From assembly GCA_902792905.1 (NCBI GenBank), contig CADBBH010000006.1:87633-151632 (forward strand): a stretch of DNA of 64,000 bases, given 5' to 3'. The notes beneath the pieces are model-generated. The model was not told the origin of the DNA, ran no database searches, and worked only from the letters and a program-made list of their open reading frames with translations. The DNA is from Oscillospiraceae bacterium. GTDB lineage: Bacteria > Bacillota > Clostridia > Oscillospirales > Acutalibacteraceae. Numbering within the stretch: the first letter of the stretch is position 1; every line of letters starts with the position of its first letter. The position numbers and the translations under genes were made by a program. Shown here in pieces: positions 7,146-15,487 of the stretch.

Positions 7146-9343
7146 GTGATTATATGGCTGAATTCAAAAAAATCAGAATCAGAAATACTGCTCCGTCCTC
7201 TGCTTTTGCGGCGGAGCATTTTTGCATTGAACTCAATAAACGCATTGACGGTATCGCGAAAATAACAGAATCTGATGATGCGGATATTGTTTTCGTATCC
7301 GACGGCAGTCTTTCAAAAGATGATTACAATATTGTAATTAGCGGCACCGGATATTTGTTCCGGGCTGCTTCGGTACGCGCGTTTTATTATGCTGTCGGCA
7401 GATTTCTGAGAAAAGCCGTAGAAGCAAACGGCTCACTCGCTCTTATCTGCGATATTTCGGGCGAATATCATCCCGATAAATCAATCAGAGGCCACCAGCT
7501 CGGTTACCGTACGACTCCGAATACCTATGATGCCTGGTCGCTTGATGAATACGAGCGCTATTATCTTGATTTGATGTATTTCGGCGTGAATACAATTGAG
7601 CATATTCCTCTCGACGATGAGCATTCATCCGGAAACGCCCTTATGAGATATAAGGGTAATGAACTTCTGATTGAGTCATCTGAAGTCCTTGACAGATATG
7701 ACCTTGATCTTTCTCTCTGGCATCCGAATTATACGGATGAAACAGATGAATCCGCCTGTAAAAAGAGAAAGAAACTCTATTCCCGCCTGAAACGCCTTGA
7801 TTATCTGTTTATACCGGGCGGAGATCCGGGAAGCCTTCCCGCCGATGTATTTGTGAAACGGTGCAGAGAGATATCAAAAGCCCTCAAAGCCGTTCATCCC
7901 GAAGCAAAGCTTTATCCGTCCGCTCAGGCGCCGCATGAATACGACAACTGGGGAGAGGAATTTATAAAAGCCATTGACTTGGATTCGGATGGAATTGACG
8001 GAATTATTTACGGCCCGAATCACGCCTTTCTGATTGACGAACTTTCTGAAAAACTCGGCGGCAGATTTCCGTTGAGATTCTACCCGGATATTACTCATAA
8101 TGTCCGTTGCGAGTATCCGGTTCATTATGATAAAAATGACTGGCATTATGCGCTCGCGACCTGTCTCGGCCGCGAATGCACAAACCCGCGGCCGCACGAA
8201 TACTTTAAGCTTTATAAAGAAATCGAAAAGTATTTTATTGGGTCGGTAAGTTATTCCGAAGGTATAACCGACGATGTCAATAAGTTTCTCTGGTCAGCCC
8301 TCGATTATGATTCAGGCATCTCCGCCGAAGAAGCGGTGTCCGATTATGCCCGAACATTCTTTTTCGGCGCGGATACGGAAAAAATAACAGAGCTGATTTT
8401 CGGCCTTGAGGAAAACTGGCAGGGCAATCCCGCTGTAAACAACAGCATAGAAAAATGCCTTTCGCTCAGCGAGAGCCTTCTTCGCGATTATCCTTTCCTC
8501 GCATATAACTGGCGCTTTAATCAGCTCTATCTCAGAGCAGCTTGCGACAAGCTTATAAAGCTGAGATTCGTTTTTGAAAACGATCTCATCGATAGGGCGA
8601 AAACCGAACTGGTAAACGGCAGATTTTCGGAAGCGGCGGATATTCTGAAGACCGATTTCACAGAAGAATACCGTAATTTGCGCCGGCTGATTGATATCCT
8701 CGCCGATATGCTGTTTATCCAGATCGGTTACCAGAGCGATACCGAGCGTTATCTTGCCGACAATCCCGAAAGGGGAGCAATCCTCGATACAATTGATCTG
8801 CCGGTTACAGACAGGGCGTTTCTGATTACAAAGGCAAGTAAAACCGCGACTGTCGAAGAGCTGCTCGAATACTTCAATATCAACAGCGTTGATGCCGGCG
8901 AGTATTATTTTTCCGTTGCTCTGAATAACGTCACCGACGTACAGACGGGCGAACCGTATTTCAATTTTCAGGGCGATCGGCCGAAAATTAATGACGGCAC
9001 TCTGAGAACCGCGCTTTTCAACGTGTTCGATAATTTTGTGTATTCCCACATAATTACGGGGCTTAACTCCGGGTGTGACTATACCCTGCGTGTAACTTAT
9101 CTTGACAAAAGAGATCTAGAGGTCGATTCACATCGAATTACCGTCAACGGGAATACTGTTTACTGCGGTGTGCAGTTCGGTGAGATTGATGAGGAATATA
9201 CCCGCAAATTCTGCCGCGAGGGGTTCGTTACGGCAAAATATACAATTCCTGCCGGATATATAAACAGCGGCGAAAATATTCTTGAATTCTCCGAACCGCG
9301 TATGGGAATAATGTTTGCGGAGTATTCAATGAAAAAGCAATAA
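7142..9343 (+). CDS. Putative glycoside hydrolase-like protein, family not assigned
   Basis: A 733-residue cytoplasmic protein (no signal peptide). Residues about 5-105 look like the small alpha/beta domain found in front of GH20, GH67, GH84 and DUF4838 barrels (DIVFVSDGSLSKDDYNIVIS, then FRAASVRAFYYAVGRFLRKA). A barrel-like region opens with SIRGHQLGYRTTPNTYDAW and has acidic strand ends (PLDDEHSSG, FIPGGDPG, YPSAQAPHEYDNW, FYPDITHN). A helical region and a beta-sandwich-like C-terminus follow. This architecture suggests an exo-glycosidase, but I cannot name the family or catalytic pair. It is translationally coupled to DUF1846 by an ATGA overlap; a second ATG at 7154 is possible. A terminator follows at 9370. 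Confidence 0.7.
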   Translation: MSDYMAEFKKIRIRNTAPSSAFAAEHFCIELNKRIDGIAKITESDDADIVFVSDGSLSKDDYNIVISGTGYLFRAASVRAFYYAVGRFLRKAVEANGSLALICDISGEYHPDKSIRGHQLGYRTTPNTYDAWSLDEYERYYLDLMYFGVNTIEHIPLDDEHSSGNALMRYKGNELLIESSEVLDRYDLDLSLWHPNYTDETDESACKKRKKLYSRLKRLDYLFIPGGDPGSLPADVFVKRCREISKALKAVHPEAKLYPSAQAPHEYDNWGEEFIKAIDLDSDGIDGIIYGPNHAFLIDELSEKLGGRFPLRFYPDITHNVRCEYPVHYDKNDWHYALATCLGRECTNPRPHEYFKLYKEIEKYFIGSVSYSEGITDDVNKFLWSALDYDSGISAEEAVSDYARTFFFGADTEKITELIFGLEENWQGNPAVNNSIEKCLSLSESLLRDYPFLAYNWRFNQLYLRAACDKLIKLRFVFENDLIDRAKTELVNGRFSEAADILKTDFTEEYRNLRRLIDILADMLFIQIGYQSDTERYLADNPERGAILDTIDLPVTDRAFLITKASKTATVEELLEYFNINSVDAGEYYFSVALNNVTDVQTGEPYFNFQGDRPKINDGTLRTALFNVFDNFVYSHIITGLNSGCDYTLRVTYLDKRDLEVDSHRITVNGNTVYCGVQFGEIDEEYTRKFCREGFVTAKYTIPAGYINSGENILEFSEPRMGIMFAEYSMKKQ

Positions 9344-9369
9344 TTTACTACATATAATAATGAAAAATA

Positions 9370-9400
9370 GGGGTAGTCATCACGACTATCCCCACTTTAT
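9370..9400 (+). terminator. Intrinsic terminator of the DUF1846 operon
   Basis: GGGG-TAGTC, loop ATCAC, GACTA-T-CCCC with one bulge, followed by ACTTTATTT. The T tract is imperfect. Confidence 0.5.
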
Positions 9401-9429
9401 TTGTTTATAAAATCTCGTTAATATAGAAG

Positions 9430-9470
9430 AAAAAACCGAACACTTTGCCTGATTGCAATACTGTGTTCGG
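9430..9470 (-). terminator. Intrinsic terminator behind tRNA-Gln
   Basis: Minus strand: stem CCGAACAC/GTGTTCGG with a 19-nt loop, followed by six T. Lies directly downstream of the tRNA on its strand. The 316-bp interval 9344-9659 contains only the two terminators and the tRNA. Confidence 0.75.
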
Positions 9471-9482
9471 ATTATTCTTTAT

Positions 9483-9556
9483 TGGCTGGGGAATAGGGAT
9501 TCGAACCCCAACAGGCAGAGTCAGAGTCTGCAGTGCTACCATTACACAATTCCCCA
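9483..9556 (-). tRNA. tRNA-Gln(CTG)
   Basis: Minus-strand cloverleaf with acceptor TGGGGAA/TTCCCCA (the U1-A72 pair typical of tRNA-Gln), anticodon stem GCAGA/TCTGC with loop CTCTGAC (anticodon CTG), T loop TTCGAAT, discriminator G and encoded CCA at 9483-9485. Confidence 0.97.
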
Positions 9557-9659
9557 ATATTTGCGGGCTACGAAAATATATTATACACATATTTTGAGAT
9601 TTGTCAACATAAAATTTAAAAATAGGGATAATATAATAACTATTGGAGATTTCTTGCTT

Positions 9660-10127
9660 TCAATACTTTCTCAGACTCAGAGGATTCACGATTATTCCTT
9701 GCTCCGTGATGTCGGCAAGGGCGTATTCATAATTGTTTATACTGCCGGGATTTAGAATATATGTTCCTTCAAAGTAGCTCTCATACTGCTCGTGTGTGTG
9801 TCCGAACAGTATCAGCGATGCCCCCGCCTTCTGCCCCTGCATAATCAGCTCGTCAGTGCCGTATTTCACAAACTGCCTGTGCCCGTGTGTGCAGAAAACG
9901 ATTCTGTCGTTGATTCTCAGAAGTTCTACGGGATTCAGCAGCGAGCCGAAGTCGCAGTTGCCGCAGACCATTGTCAGCGGTCTGCCGGCGAGTTCTTCGC
10001 CAACGTTGTCAAAATCTCTCTCGCCGTCTCCGAGAAAGACGATTCTGTCGGCGTCCCTGTGCTTGATCAGCGCGGTTCTTATATTATAAACATTTCCGTG
10101 CGAGTCTGATAAAATAAGCAGTTTCAT
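9660..10127 (-). CDS. YfcE/MJ0936-type metallophosphodiesterase
   Basis: A 155-residue calcineurin-like phosphoesterase. All metal-binding motifs are present: SDSHGN (residues 7-12), GDGERD, CGNCD (the usual GNxD/H block), THGH and FGHTHEQ. Family members hydrolyse phosphodiester bonds with Mn2+ or similar; physiological substrates are usually unknown. It starts 3 bp after the stop of the TVP38-nucleoside hydrolase gene, with its ribosome site AAAAGG inside the 3' end of that gene, so the two are an operon. Confidence 0.88.
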   Translation of the reverse strand: MKLLILSDSHGNVYNIRTALIKHRDADRIVFLGDGERDFDNVGEELAGRPLTMVCGNCDFGSLLNPVELLRINDRIVFCTHGHRQFVKYGTDELIMQGQKAGASLILFGHTHEQYESYFEGTYILNPGSINNYEYALADITEQGIIVNPLSLRKY

Positions 10128-10130
10128 GGC

Positions 10131-11720
10131 TTACCTTTTCCCGGGAGACTTTCTCAGTATATCGTTGAGATAATCTGCGATAAGATCCGGGTCGGCCTCT
10201 CTGATTAAATAATATCTGTTTGAATACTTGTTCTTTTTGGCTTTGATCCCGCCGTTCATATCGGTTTTGATATCAACGGGCTTCGAGAGTGAATAAAACG
10301 AGGTGTTGCCCTCAAATGCGTATTGAACCGCGGTCAAATCAAAGGAATTATTGAGATAAGGCGCTTTTCCGCCGCAGTGTTCTTTATATGCAAGATAAAC
10401 GGGGTTTTCTTTCTGCTCTTCGTCAAAACCTGTTTTTATTCTGTTCCCGACCTCATATCCGCTGAATATCATCGTATTTCTGAAATTTTCAATCACAGAT
10501 GCGAAGGCGAGCGGGTCGGAAACGATATTGAACTCTTCGCCGTCGGGGAATTTACCTGCCATTGAAATGATTGCCTCCACCTTTTTGTTGAATAAAAGAG
10601 TGTTTTTTCCGAGTGTCTCGGCGACATTTGACAGCGTGCCCGCCGTGATAATTACAACCGATTTGTCAGGCGCATCTTTAAGAATATCAAGATAGACATC
10701 GAGTGCGCTGTCGGCATGACAGGCACTGTTTTCGTATTTGCAGAATTTCTTTACTACCGGCTTGTTGTATTTATCGTGGCCGGGCAGAATCTCTTTGCCT
10801 TCGTGCTGACCCACTCTTACGTCTTCATATCCGTAGTATTCACAAATTGCCCTTATGCAGCCGTTCGCGTATGGATTTGAGATGCAGTTGCACACTGCCG
10901 CGAGGTTTATACCGTATTTCCCTATGAACTGCAAAAGAATTGCCAGCGCGCCGGCGTCATCGCAGTCGGGGCCCATATCGGTATCGAATATGACCGTTCT
11001 TTTTTCTTCGCAGAGGGGAGTGTAAGGCCCTCTCGCGCTGTTTTCCTCGCTCCGCGCGGCTTTCACTGCATAGCTGACAGTCCACGCAATCAGGAGCATA
11101 ATCAGGAGTATCGCCGCACCGGGAAGAAGATATTTATAAGGGATAATTTTATATATCTCATATCCGAGCAGAGTGTAGAGGATAATTCTCGGCGAGAGAC
11201 CGAGCAGAGACAGTCCCATATATTTGAGAAACGGAGTTCTCACAGAGCCGAGAAAAACCGAGTTGAGGTCGATCGGGAAAACCGCGAGACGGGTTATGAT
11301 AATGCCCGCATTTTCATATTTATCATACAGATTGAGAATCTTATCGCCGTGCTTGCTTTCGCGGATTTTTTTCTTAACGTAGTTACCGCCCAGAATTACG
11401 CCGAGCAGATAAGATATGCATAGCTCCAGAATAATGCCGGCAAAATTAATCATCAGCGCTTTCGGCGCGCTCATAGCCATTCCGACGGTGATATAGAGCA
11501 GAGAGGCGGGTATGACGAAGGTAACGCCTTTTATCATATATACTCCGAGTATGGAAACTGCGGCAATTAAAAATGACGAAGCGTTATCTATAATACTTTT
11601 GACATCAATGTTTCTTAAATCATTATATTTCCATATTATTACTGCAGTGATTCCGACAGTAATCAGTATCCTGACTGCAAGGAAAAAGCTGCTGCGCAGT
11701 TTTATTGCTGACTTTTTCAT
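10131..11720 (-). CDS. TVP38/TMEM64-type membrane domain fused to a nucleoside hydrolase
   Basis: A 529-residue protein in one uninterrupted frame. Residues about 10-225 carry several hydrophobic segments of the TVP38/DedA-like type, including a conserved-looking FPIDLNSVFLGSVRTPF loop before the last membrane helices. Residues about 240-525 are an inosine-uridine nucleoside hydrolase domain with the calcium site DTDMGPDCDDAGALAILL and the later NIVSDPLAFASVI block. Nucleoside hydrolases split N-ribosidic bonds. The start has GGGAGG upstream. The topology suggests a membrane-tethered hydrolase; if the C-terminus is outside, it could be salvaging nucleosides. I know these two domains as separate proteins, so the fusion is unusual. 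It shares an operon with the YfcE-like enzyme. Confidence 0.85.
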   Translation of the reverse strand: MKKSAIKLRSSFFLAVRILITVGITAVIIWKYNDLRNIDVKSIIDNASSFLIAAVSILGVYMIKGVTFVIPASLLYITVGMAMSAPKALMINFAGIILELCISYLLGVILGGNYVKKKIRESKHGDKILNLYDKYENAGIIITRLAVFPIDLNSVFLGSVRTPFLKYMGLSLLGLSPRIILYTLLGYEIYKIIPYKYLLPGAAILLIMLLIAWTVSYAVKAARSEENSARGPYTPLCEEKRTVIFDTDMGPDCDDAGALAILLQFIGKYGINLAAVCNCISNPYANGCIRAICEYYGYEDVRVGQHEGKEILPGHDKYNKPVVKKFCKYENSACHADSALDVYLDILKDAPDKSVVIITAGTLSNVAETLGKNTLLFNKKVEAIISMAGKFPDGEEFNIVSDPLAFASVIENFRNTMIFSGYEVGNRIKTGFDEEQKENPVYLAYKEHCGGKAPYLNNSFDLTAVQYAFEGNTSFYSLSKPVDIKTDMNGGIKAKKNKYSNRYYLIREADPDLIADYLNDILRKSPGKR

Positions 11721-11893
11721 ACCGTACCTCCCGTAAAATCCACGTCAATAATAATACATTATATATTGTAAATAATCAAGAAAATACTTGCAAAATTTAA
11801 AATTTATGTTATATTATAGAATGAATATTCTGAAGAAAGGGGGTAACGGACCTGATTACTCTGAAAGAGAAGTTTCAGCGCTTTGTTGCTGGT

Positions 11894-13270
11894 GTGACCT
11901 TCAACCGCGCTTATAAATATATTAAAAAAGATCCTGCGGGCAACATAGTCAAGCTCATCGACCTCGGTCAGAAGTTAATGGGTTCGAATTTCCCCGTAAA
12001 GAATTATGACGCGTTCAGGAACGCCGTGCGTGATCCGTCAAATGTCTGGAACAGATTCGCGATGTCCATCATCAATGAATGCGACGGTGAGTATATTAAA
12101 AAGATGCTGCTCGCACTCGGCATCGGCGCCGGTATAAACGGCACGAAGGCTGTTCGCAAAAACCGCGAGAAGTATCATTGCAACATTCCGTTCCTTATTC
12201 TGTTTGACCCGACCAGTGCCTGCAATATGAAGTGCAAGGGCTGCTGGTCCGCGGAATACGGTCATAAATCAAATCTCACTCTTGACGAAATGAGAAGTAT
12301 CGTCAGCCAGGGTACAGCTCTCGGCACACACGTCTATATGCTTACCGGCGGCGAGCCTCTCGTTCGCAAGGATGATATTATCACTCTCTGCAGAGAGAAT
12401 CCCAACTGTATGTTCCTCTGCTATACAAACGCAACTCTTATTGACGAGGCGTTTTGCCTTGAAATGAAGAAACTCGGCAATCTGACCGTAGCAGTTAGTA
12501 TTGAAGGCAACGAGCAGAGCAATGACCTGCGAAGAGGCGAGGGCGCTTATAAAAAGAGCATTCAGGCAATGGAGCTCCTGCATAAAAACGGCCTTATTTT
12601 CGGTATATCCGTCTGTTATACAAGTCAGAATTTACCCTTTGTAACAAGTGATGAATTCACTGATTTGATGGTTGAAAAGGGTGCAAGGTTTGCCTTCTAT
12701 TTCAATTATATGCCTGTCGGTAAAGGCGCGGATGTCAGCCTGCTCCCGAAACCCGACCAGCGCGCATTTATGTATAACTGGCTGAAAGAGGTCAGGAATA
12801 CCAAGACCGGAAAGCCGCTCTTCTTTATGGACTTCCAGGATGATGCCGAGTATGTCGGCGGATGCATTGCCGGCGGCAGGAATTATTTCCACATCAATTC
12901 CGAAGGCGATATGGAGCCCTGCGTATTCATCCATTTTTCCGATTCGAATATCAGGAAGAATACTCTGCTTGAAGGTCTTCAGAATCCGCTGTTTATGGCT
13001 TATTATCATAATCAGCCGTTCAATGACAATCAGCTCAGGCCCTGTCCGATGCTTGAGAATCCCGAGTATCTCAGGAAGATTATTGCTGAAACCAAGGCGG
13101 AGTCAACTGATCTCATCGAGAAGGAGTCCGCTGAGGAGCTGACCGCAAAGACAGAGAAATTCGCCGAGGAATGGGCGCCGGTTGCAGATAAACTCTGGAA
13201 GGAGAACAAGCACCCGAATCCCAAAACTCAGTATTATCGCGATACCGATGATGCAAAGAGCTCTAAATAG
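11894..13270 (+). CDS. Radical SAM enzyme with Cys-rich C-terminal region
   Basis: A 458-residue radical SAM protein. The 4Fe-4S SAM cluster motif is CNMKCKGC at about residues 110-117, followed by MLTGGEPLVR and the usual barrel. The C-terminal part has cysteines in VGGCIAGGRNYF, MEPCVF and LRPCPM, suggesting an auxiliary cluster of SPASM type. The tail is a charged helix. GTG 11894 is the first ordinary start, but it has no ribosome site. The frame stays coding-like upstream (LKEKFQRFVAGVTFN) to an AAAGGGGG at 11836-11843, so translation may really start at CTG 11852 or ATT 11855. Substrate unknown; it is followed by the thiamine locus but has its own promoter region (TTGCAA at 11788). Confidence 0.85.
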   Translation: MTFNRAYKYIKKDPAGNIVKLIDLGQKLMGSNFPVKNYDAFRNAVRDPSNVWNRFAMSIINECDGEYIKKMLLALGIGAGINGTKAVRKNREKYHCNIPFLILFDPTSACNMKCKGCWSAEYGHKSNLTLDEMRSIVSQGTALGTHVYMLTGGEPLVRKDDIITLCRENPNCMFLCYTNATLIDEAFCLEMKKLGNLTVAVSIEGNEQSNDLRRGEGAYKKSIQAMELLHKNGLIFGISVCYTSQNLPFVTSDEFTDLMVEKGARFAFYFNYMPVGKGADVSLLPKPDQRAFMYNWLKEVRNTKTGKPLFFMDFQDDAEYVGGCIAGGRNYFHINSEGDMEPCVFIHFSDSNIRKNTLLEGLQNPLFMAYYHNQPFNDNQLRPCPMLENPEYLRKIIAETKAESTDLIEKESAEELTAKTEKFAEEWAPVADKLWKENKHPNPKTQYYRDTDDAKSSK

Positions 13271-13298
13271 ATTATATTTATTGATTACTAATTACTAA

Positions 13299-13385
13299 TT
13301 GAATATACGGGGTGCTGGCTTACTGCCGGCTGAGATTATACCCATAAACCTGATCCCGATAATGCGGGCGTAGGAATAATTCGGT
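13299..13385 (+). promoter_or_regulatory. TPP (THI-box) riboswitch
   Basis: All conserved pieces of the THI element are present in order: ACGGGGTGC, stem-loop GCTGGC...GCCGGCTGAGA, ACCC, AACCTGATC, a second stem CCCG/CGGG around ATAATG, and GCGTAGGAA. GAAT/ATTC-type closing pairs form P1. It controls the thiamine-precursor transport genes that start at 13441; TPP binding normally lowers expression. Confidence 0.96.
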
Positions 13386-13392
13386 CTATAAT

Positions 13393-13416
13393 ACCCCATA
13401 CAGATTTGTATGGGGT
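13393..13416 (+). promoter_or_regulatory. Expression-platform hairpin of the TPP riboswitch
   Basis: Nine-bp stem ACCCCATAC/GTATGGGGT followed by the T-rich TATATTTATT and only then the SD AAGGAG (13427-13432). Its ACCCC can also pair with the riboswitch GGGGT at 13309-13313, giving mutually exclusive folds. This suggests transcription attenuation, not SD masking. Confidence 0.55.
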
Positions 13417-13440
13417 TATATTTATTAAGGAGAATGTATT

Positions 13441-13740
13441 ATGAAAGCAAGCGTTGCAATTCAGGTGCTTCCGCAGGTTGAATCGGAGGATGAACTCATC
13501 AGAATAGTTGATGAAGTTATCGCTTATATTAAAAGCACCGGGCTTAACTGTTATGTCGGTCCTTTTGAAACTACAATAGAAGGCGAAAGCTACGATGAGC
13601 TTATGGAGATCGCCGCAAACTGTCAGAAGGTAGCGATAAAAGCCGGGTGCCCGAGCGTAAGCTCATATATTAAGGTGGTTTACTGCCCGGAAGGAGAAGT
13701 GCTGACCATTGATAAAAAAGTTTCAAAGCATCACGGGTAA
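13441..13740 (+). CDS. Thiamine-binding protein, MTH1187/YkoF-like
   Basis: A 99-residue protein of the MTH1187/YkoF (DUF77) ferredoxin-like family: starts MKASVAIQVLPQVESEDEL and contains the conserved YVGPFETTIEGESYDELM and IKAGCPSVSSYIKVVY. Family members bind thiamine or its pyrimidine moiety. First gene after the TPP riboswitch, with SD AAGGAG 8 nt before ATG. It probably acts as a cytoplasmic ligand-binding partner of the ABC importer encoded next; the permease start lies inside its 3' end (32-bp overlap). Confidence 0.9.
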   Translation: MKASVAIQVLPQVESEDELIRIVDEVIAYIKSTGLNCYVGPFETTIEGESYDELMEIAANCQKVAIKAGCPSVSSYIKVVYCPEGEVLTIDKKVSKHHG

Positions 13741-14479
13741 TGTCTTTCCGACCCTTTTGACGATAGCGGTGATAATCGCCGTTTGGATGTCGGTTACGGG
13801 TATGGAGCTGGTTCCCGCTTTTATGCTGCCGTCTCCCGGTGCCGTATTATCCGCTTTTGTTAAAAACTTCGGCTATATGGCAAAAGAGTCTGTCTATACT
13901 TTACAGGAAGCAGTTTACGGATTACTTTCGGGAATTGTTCTCGCCTTCATTCTTGCAACTTTGATGGATAAATTCTCTTTTGCATACAAGGCGTTTTATC
14001 CTCTGCTTGTAATCAGCCAGACCATTCCCACTATTGCCATAGCGCCGCTGCTTGTACTGTGGATGGGATACGGAATGGCGCCGAGAATAACTCTTGTAAT
14101 TATCACTACTTTTTTCCCGATTGCGATCGGCTTGCTTGACGGATACAGAAGTGTTGACAATGACAGTGTAAATCTCCTTCGTTCCATGGGCGCAACTAAA
14201 GTCCAGATTTACCGCCACGTGAAATTTCCGGGAGCAGTGCCGGGATTCTTTTCAGGGCTACGCATAGCATCATCATATGCGGTTATCGGAGCTCTTATTG
14301 CCGAATGGCTCGGAGGAAATAACGGACTCGGTGTTTACATGACCAGGGTAAAAAAAGCTTACTCTTTTGATAAGATGTTTGCCGTAATTATATTTATCTG
14401 CATAGTCTCGCTTGCTCTTATGGCATTGGTGAGATTGATAGAAAAACTGTCTATGCCTTATAAAACAATTGAAGATTAA
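13709..14479 (+). CDS. thiX: ABC importer permease for thiamine precursor (ThiX-like)
   Basis: A 256-residue BPD-type permease with about six membrane helices and the cytoplasmic EAA-like loop LLRSMGATKVQIYRHVKFPGA before FFSGLRIASSYAVIGALIAE. It resembles the SsuC/TauC/ThiX group. The start is TTG 13709, inside the preceding gene, with GGAAGGAG upstream. Placement directly behind a TPP riboswitch and beside NMT1-like binding protein and ATPase genes supports uptake of a thiamine pyrimidine precursor such as HMP or formyl-aminopyrimidine; which one cannot be told from sequence. Confidence 0.85.
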   Translation: MIKKFQSITGNVFPTLLTIAVIIAVWMSVTGMELVPAFMLPSPGAVLSAFVKNFGYMAKESVYTLQEAVYGLLSGIVLAFILATLMDKFSFAYKAFYPLLVISQTIPTIAIAPLLVLWMGYGMAPRITLVIITTFFPIAIGLLDGYRSVDNDSVNLLRSMGATKVQIYRHVKFPGAVPGFFSGLRIASSYAVIGALIAEWLGGNNGLGVYMTRVKKAYSFDKMFAVIIFICIVSLALMALVRLIEKLSMPYKTIED

Positions 14480-14491
14480 AGGAGAATAATC

Positions 14492-15484
14492 ATGAAAAAA
14501 ATCATTGCTGTTATTTTGACAGTCGCATTTGTTCTTGCACTTGCCTCGTGTTCCAAAGGAAACAACACAGCTGCCGATGAAAATAAGAAAATAGTTCTTT
14601 GTCTTGACTACACGCCGAACACAAATCATTCCGGTATTTTTGCCGCGAAAGAAAAAGGCTATTTTGAAGATGAAGGTCTTGATGTTGAAATCATCCAGCC
14701 CGAAGAGGGGACCGCAACCGAACTCTGCGCTGCGGGGAAGGTTCAGCTTGCAATAGATTTTCAGGATTACCTTGCTCCGAGCTTTATTCAGGGGCTCGGA
14801 ATCACAGCTGTTGCGGCGATTGTCAATCACAATACGGCCGGTATAATTGCACGCGAAGGCGAGCTTAAGACCGCTAAGGATCTTGAAGGTGATAAATACG
14901 CAACCTATATGGCTCCCATTGAACTTGCGATGACCGATTATCTGTGTAAAAATGCCGGCGGAGACCCGAAAAAAATCAATTATATTCAGGATTACCCAAC
15001 TAACGCGGCTGAATCTCTTAAAAATAAGGTGTTTGACTCTCTCTGCATCTACTATGCGTGGGATGGCATCAATGCTGAAATGACCGGTAAGTTCGATTTT
15101 GAGTTTTATAAAGACTATGATCCCGTATTTGATTATTATTCACCGGTAATTATTGCAAATAACGATTTTCTTAAAAATGACTCCGAAACGGCGAAAGCCG
15201 CCCTCAGAGCTATAAGGAAGGGCTATGAGTTCGCAATCGAAAATCCCGATGAAGCCGCTGATATCCTGATTAAGAGCGATGAAACAGGTGCACTGACCGG
15301 CAGAGAGGATTTTATCAAAGCGAGCCAGAAATGGATTTCGGAGCAGTATATCGGTGACGGTGAAAGCTGGGGATATATTGATGCTTCGCGCTGGGATGCA
15401 TTTTATAAATGGTGCTATGACAATAACGCGATTGATTCGGAAATTCCTGCGGGAACCGGTTTCTCAAACGATTACCTCTCTTGA
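14492..15484 (+). CDS. thiY: ABC importer substrate-binding lipoprotein, NMT1/THI5-like (ThiY-like)
   Basis: A 330-residue lipoprotein: signal MKKIIAVILTVAFVLALASC with the lipobox LASC and the acylated Cys at residue 20. The mature part is a NMT1/THI5-like type II binding protein (LDYTPNTNHSGIFAAKEKGY, then EDEGLDVEIIQP and a GTATELCAAGKVQLAID segment), the fold that binds pyrimidine precursors of thiamine. SD AGGAG before ATG, 12 bp after the permease. Part of the riboswitch-controlled operon. Confidence 0.9.
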   Translation: MKKIIAVILTVAFVLALASCSKGNNTAADENKKIVLCLDYTPNTNHSGIFAAKEKGYFEDEGLDVEIIQPEEGTATELCAAGKVQLAIDFQDYLAPSFIQGLGITAVAAIVNHNTAGIIAREGELKTAKDLEGDKYATYMAPIELAMTDYLCKNAGGDPKKINYIQDYPTNAAESLKNKVFDSLCIYYAWDGINAEMTGKFDFEFYKDYDPVFDYYSPVIIANNDFLKNDSETAKAALRAIRKGYEFAIENPDEAADILIKSDETGALTGREDFIKASQKWISEQYIGDGESWGYIDASRWDAFYKWCYDNNAIDSEIPAGTGFSNDYLS

Positions 15485-15487
15485 TAT

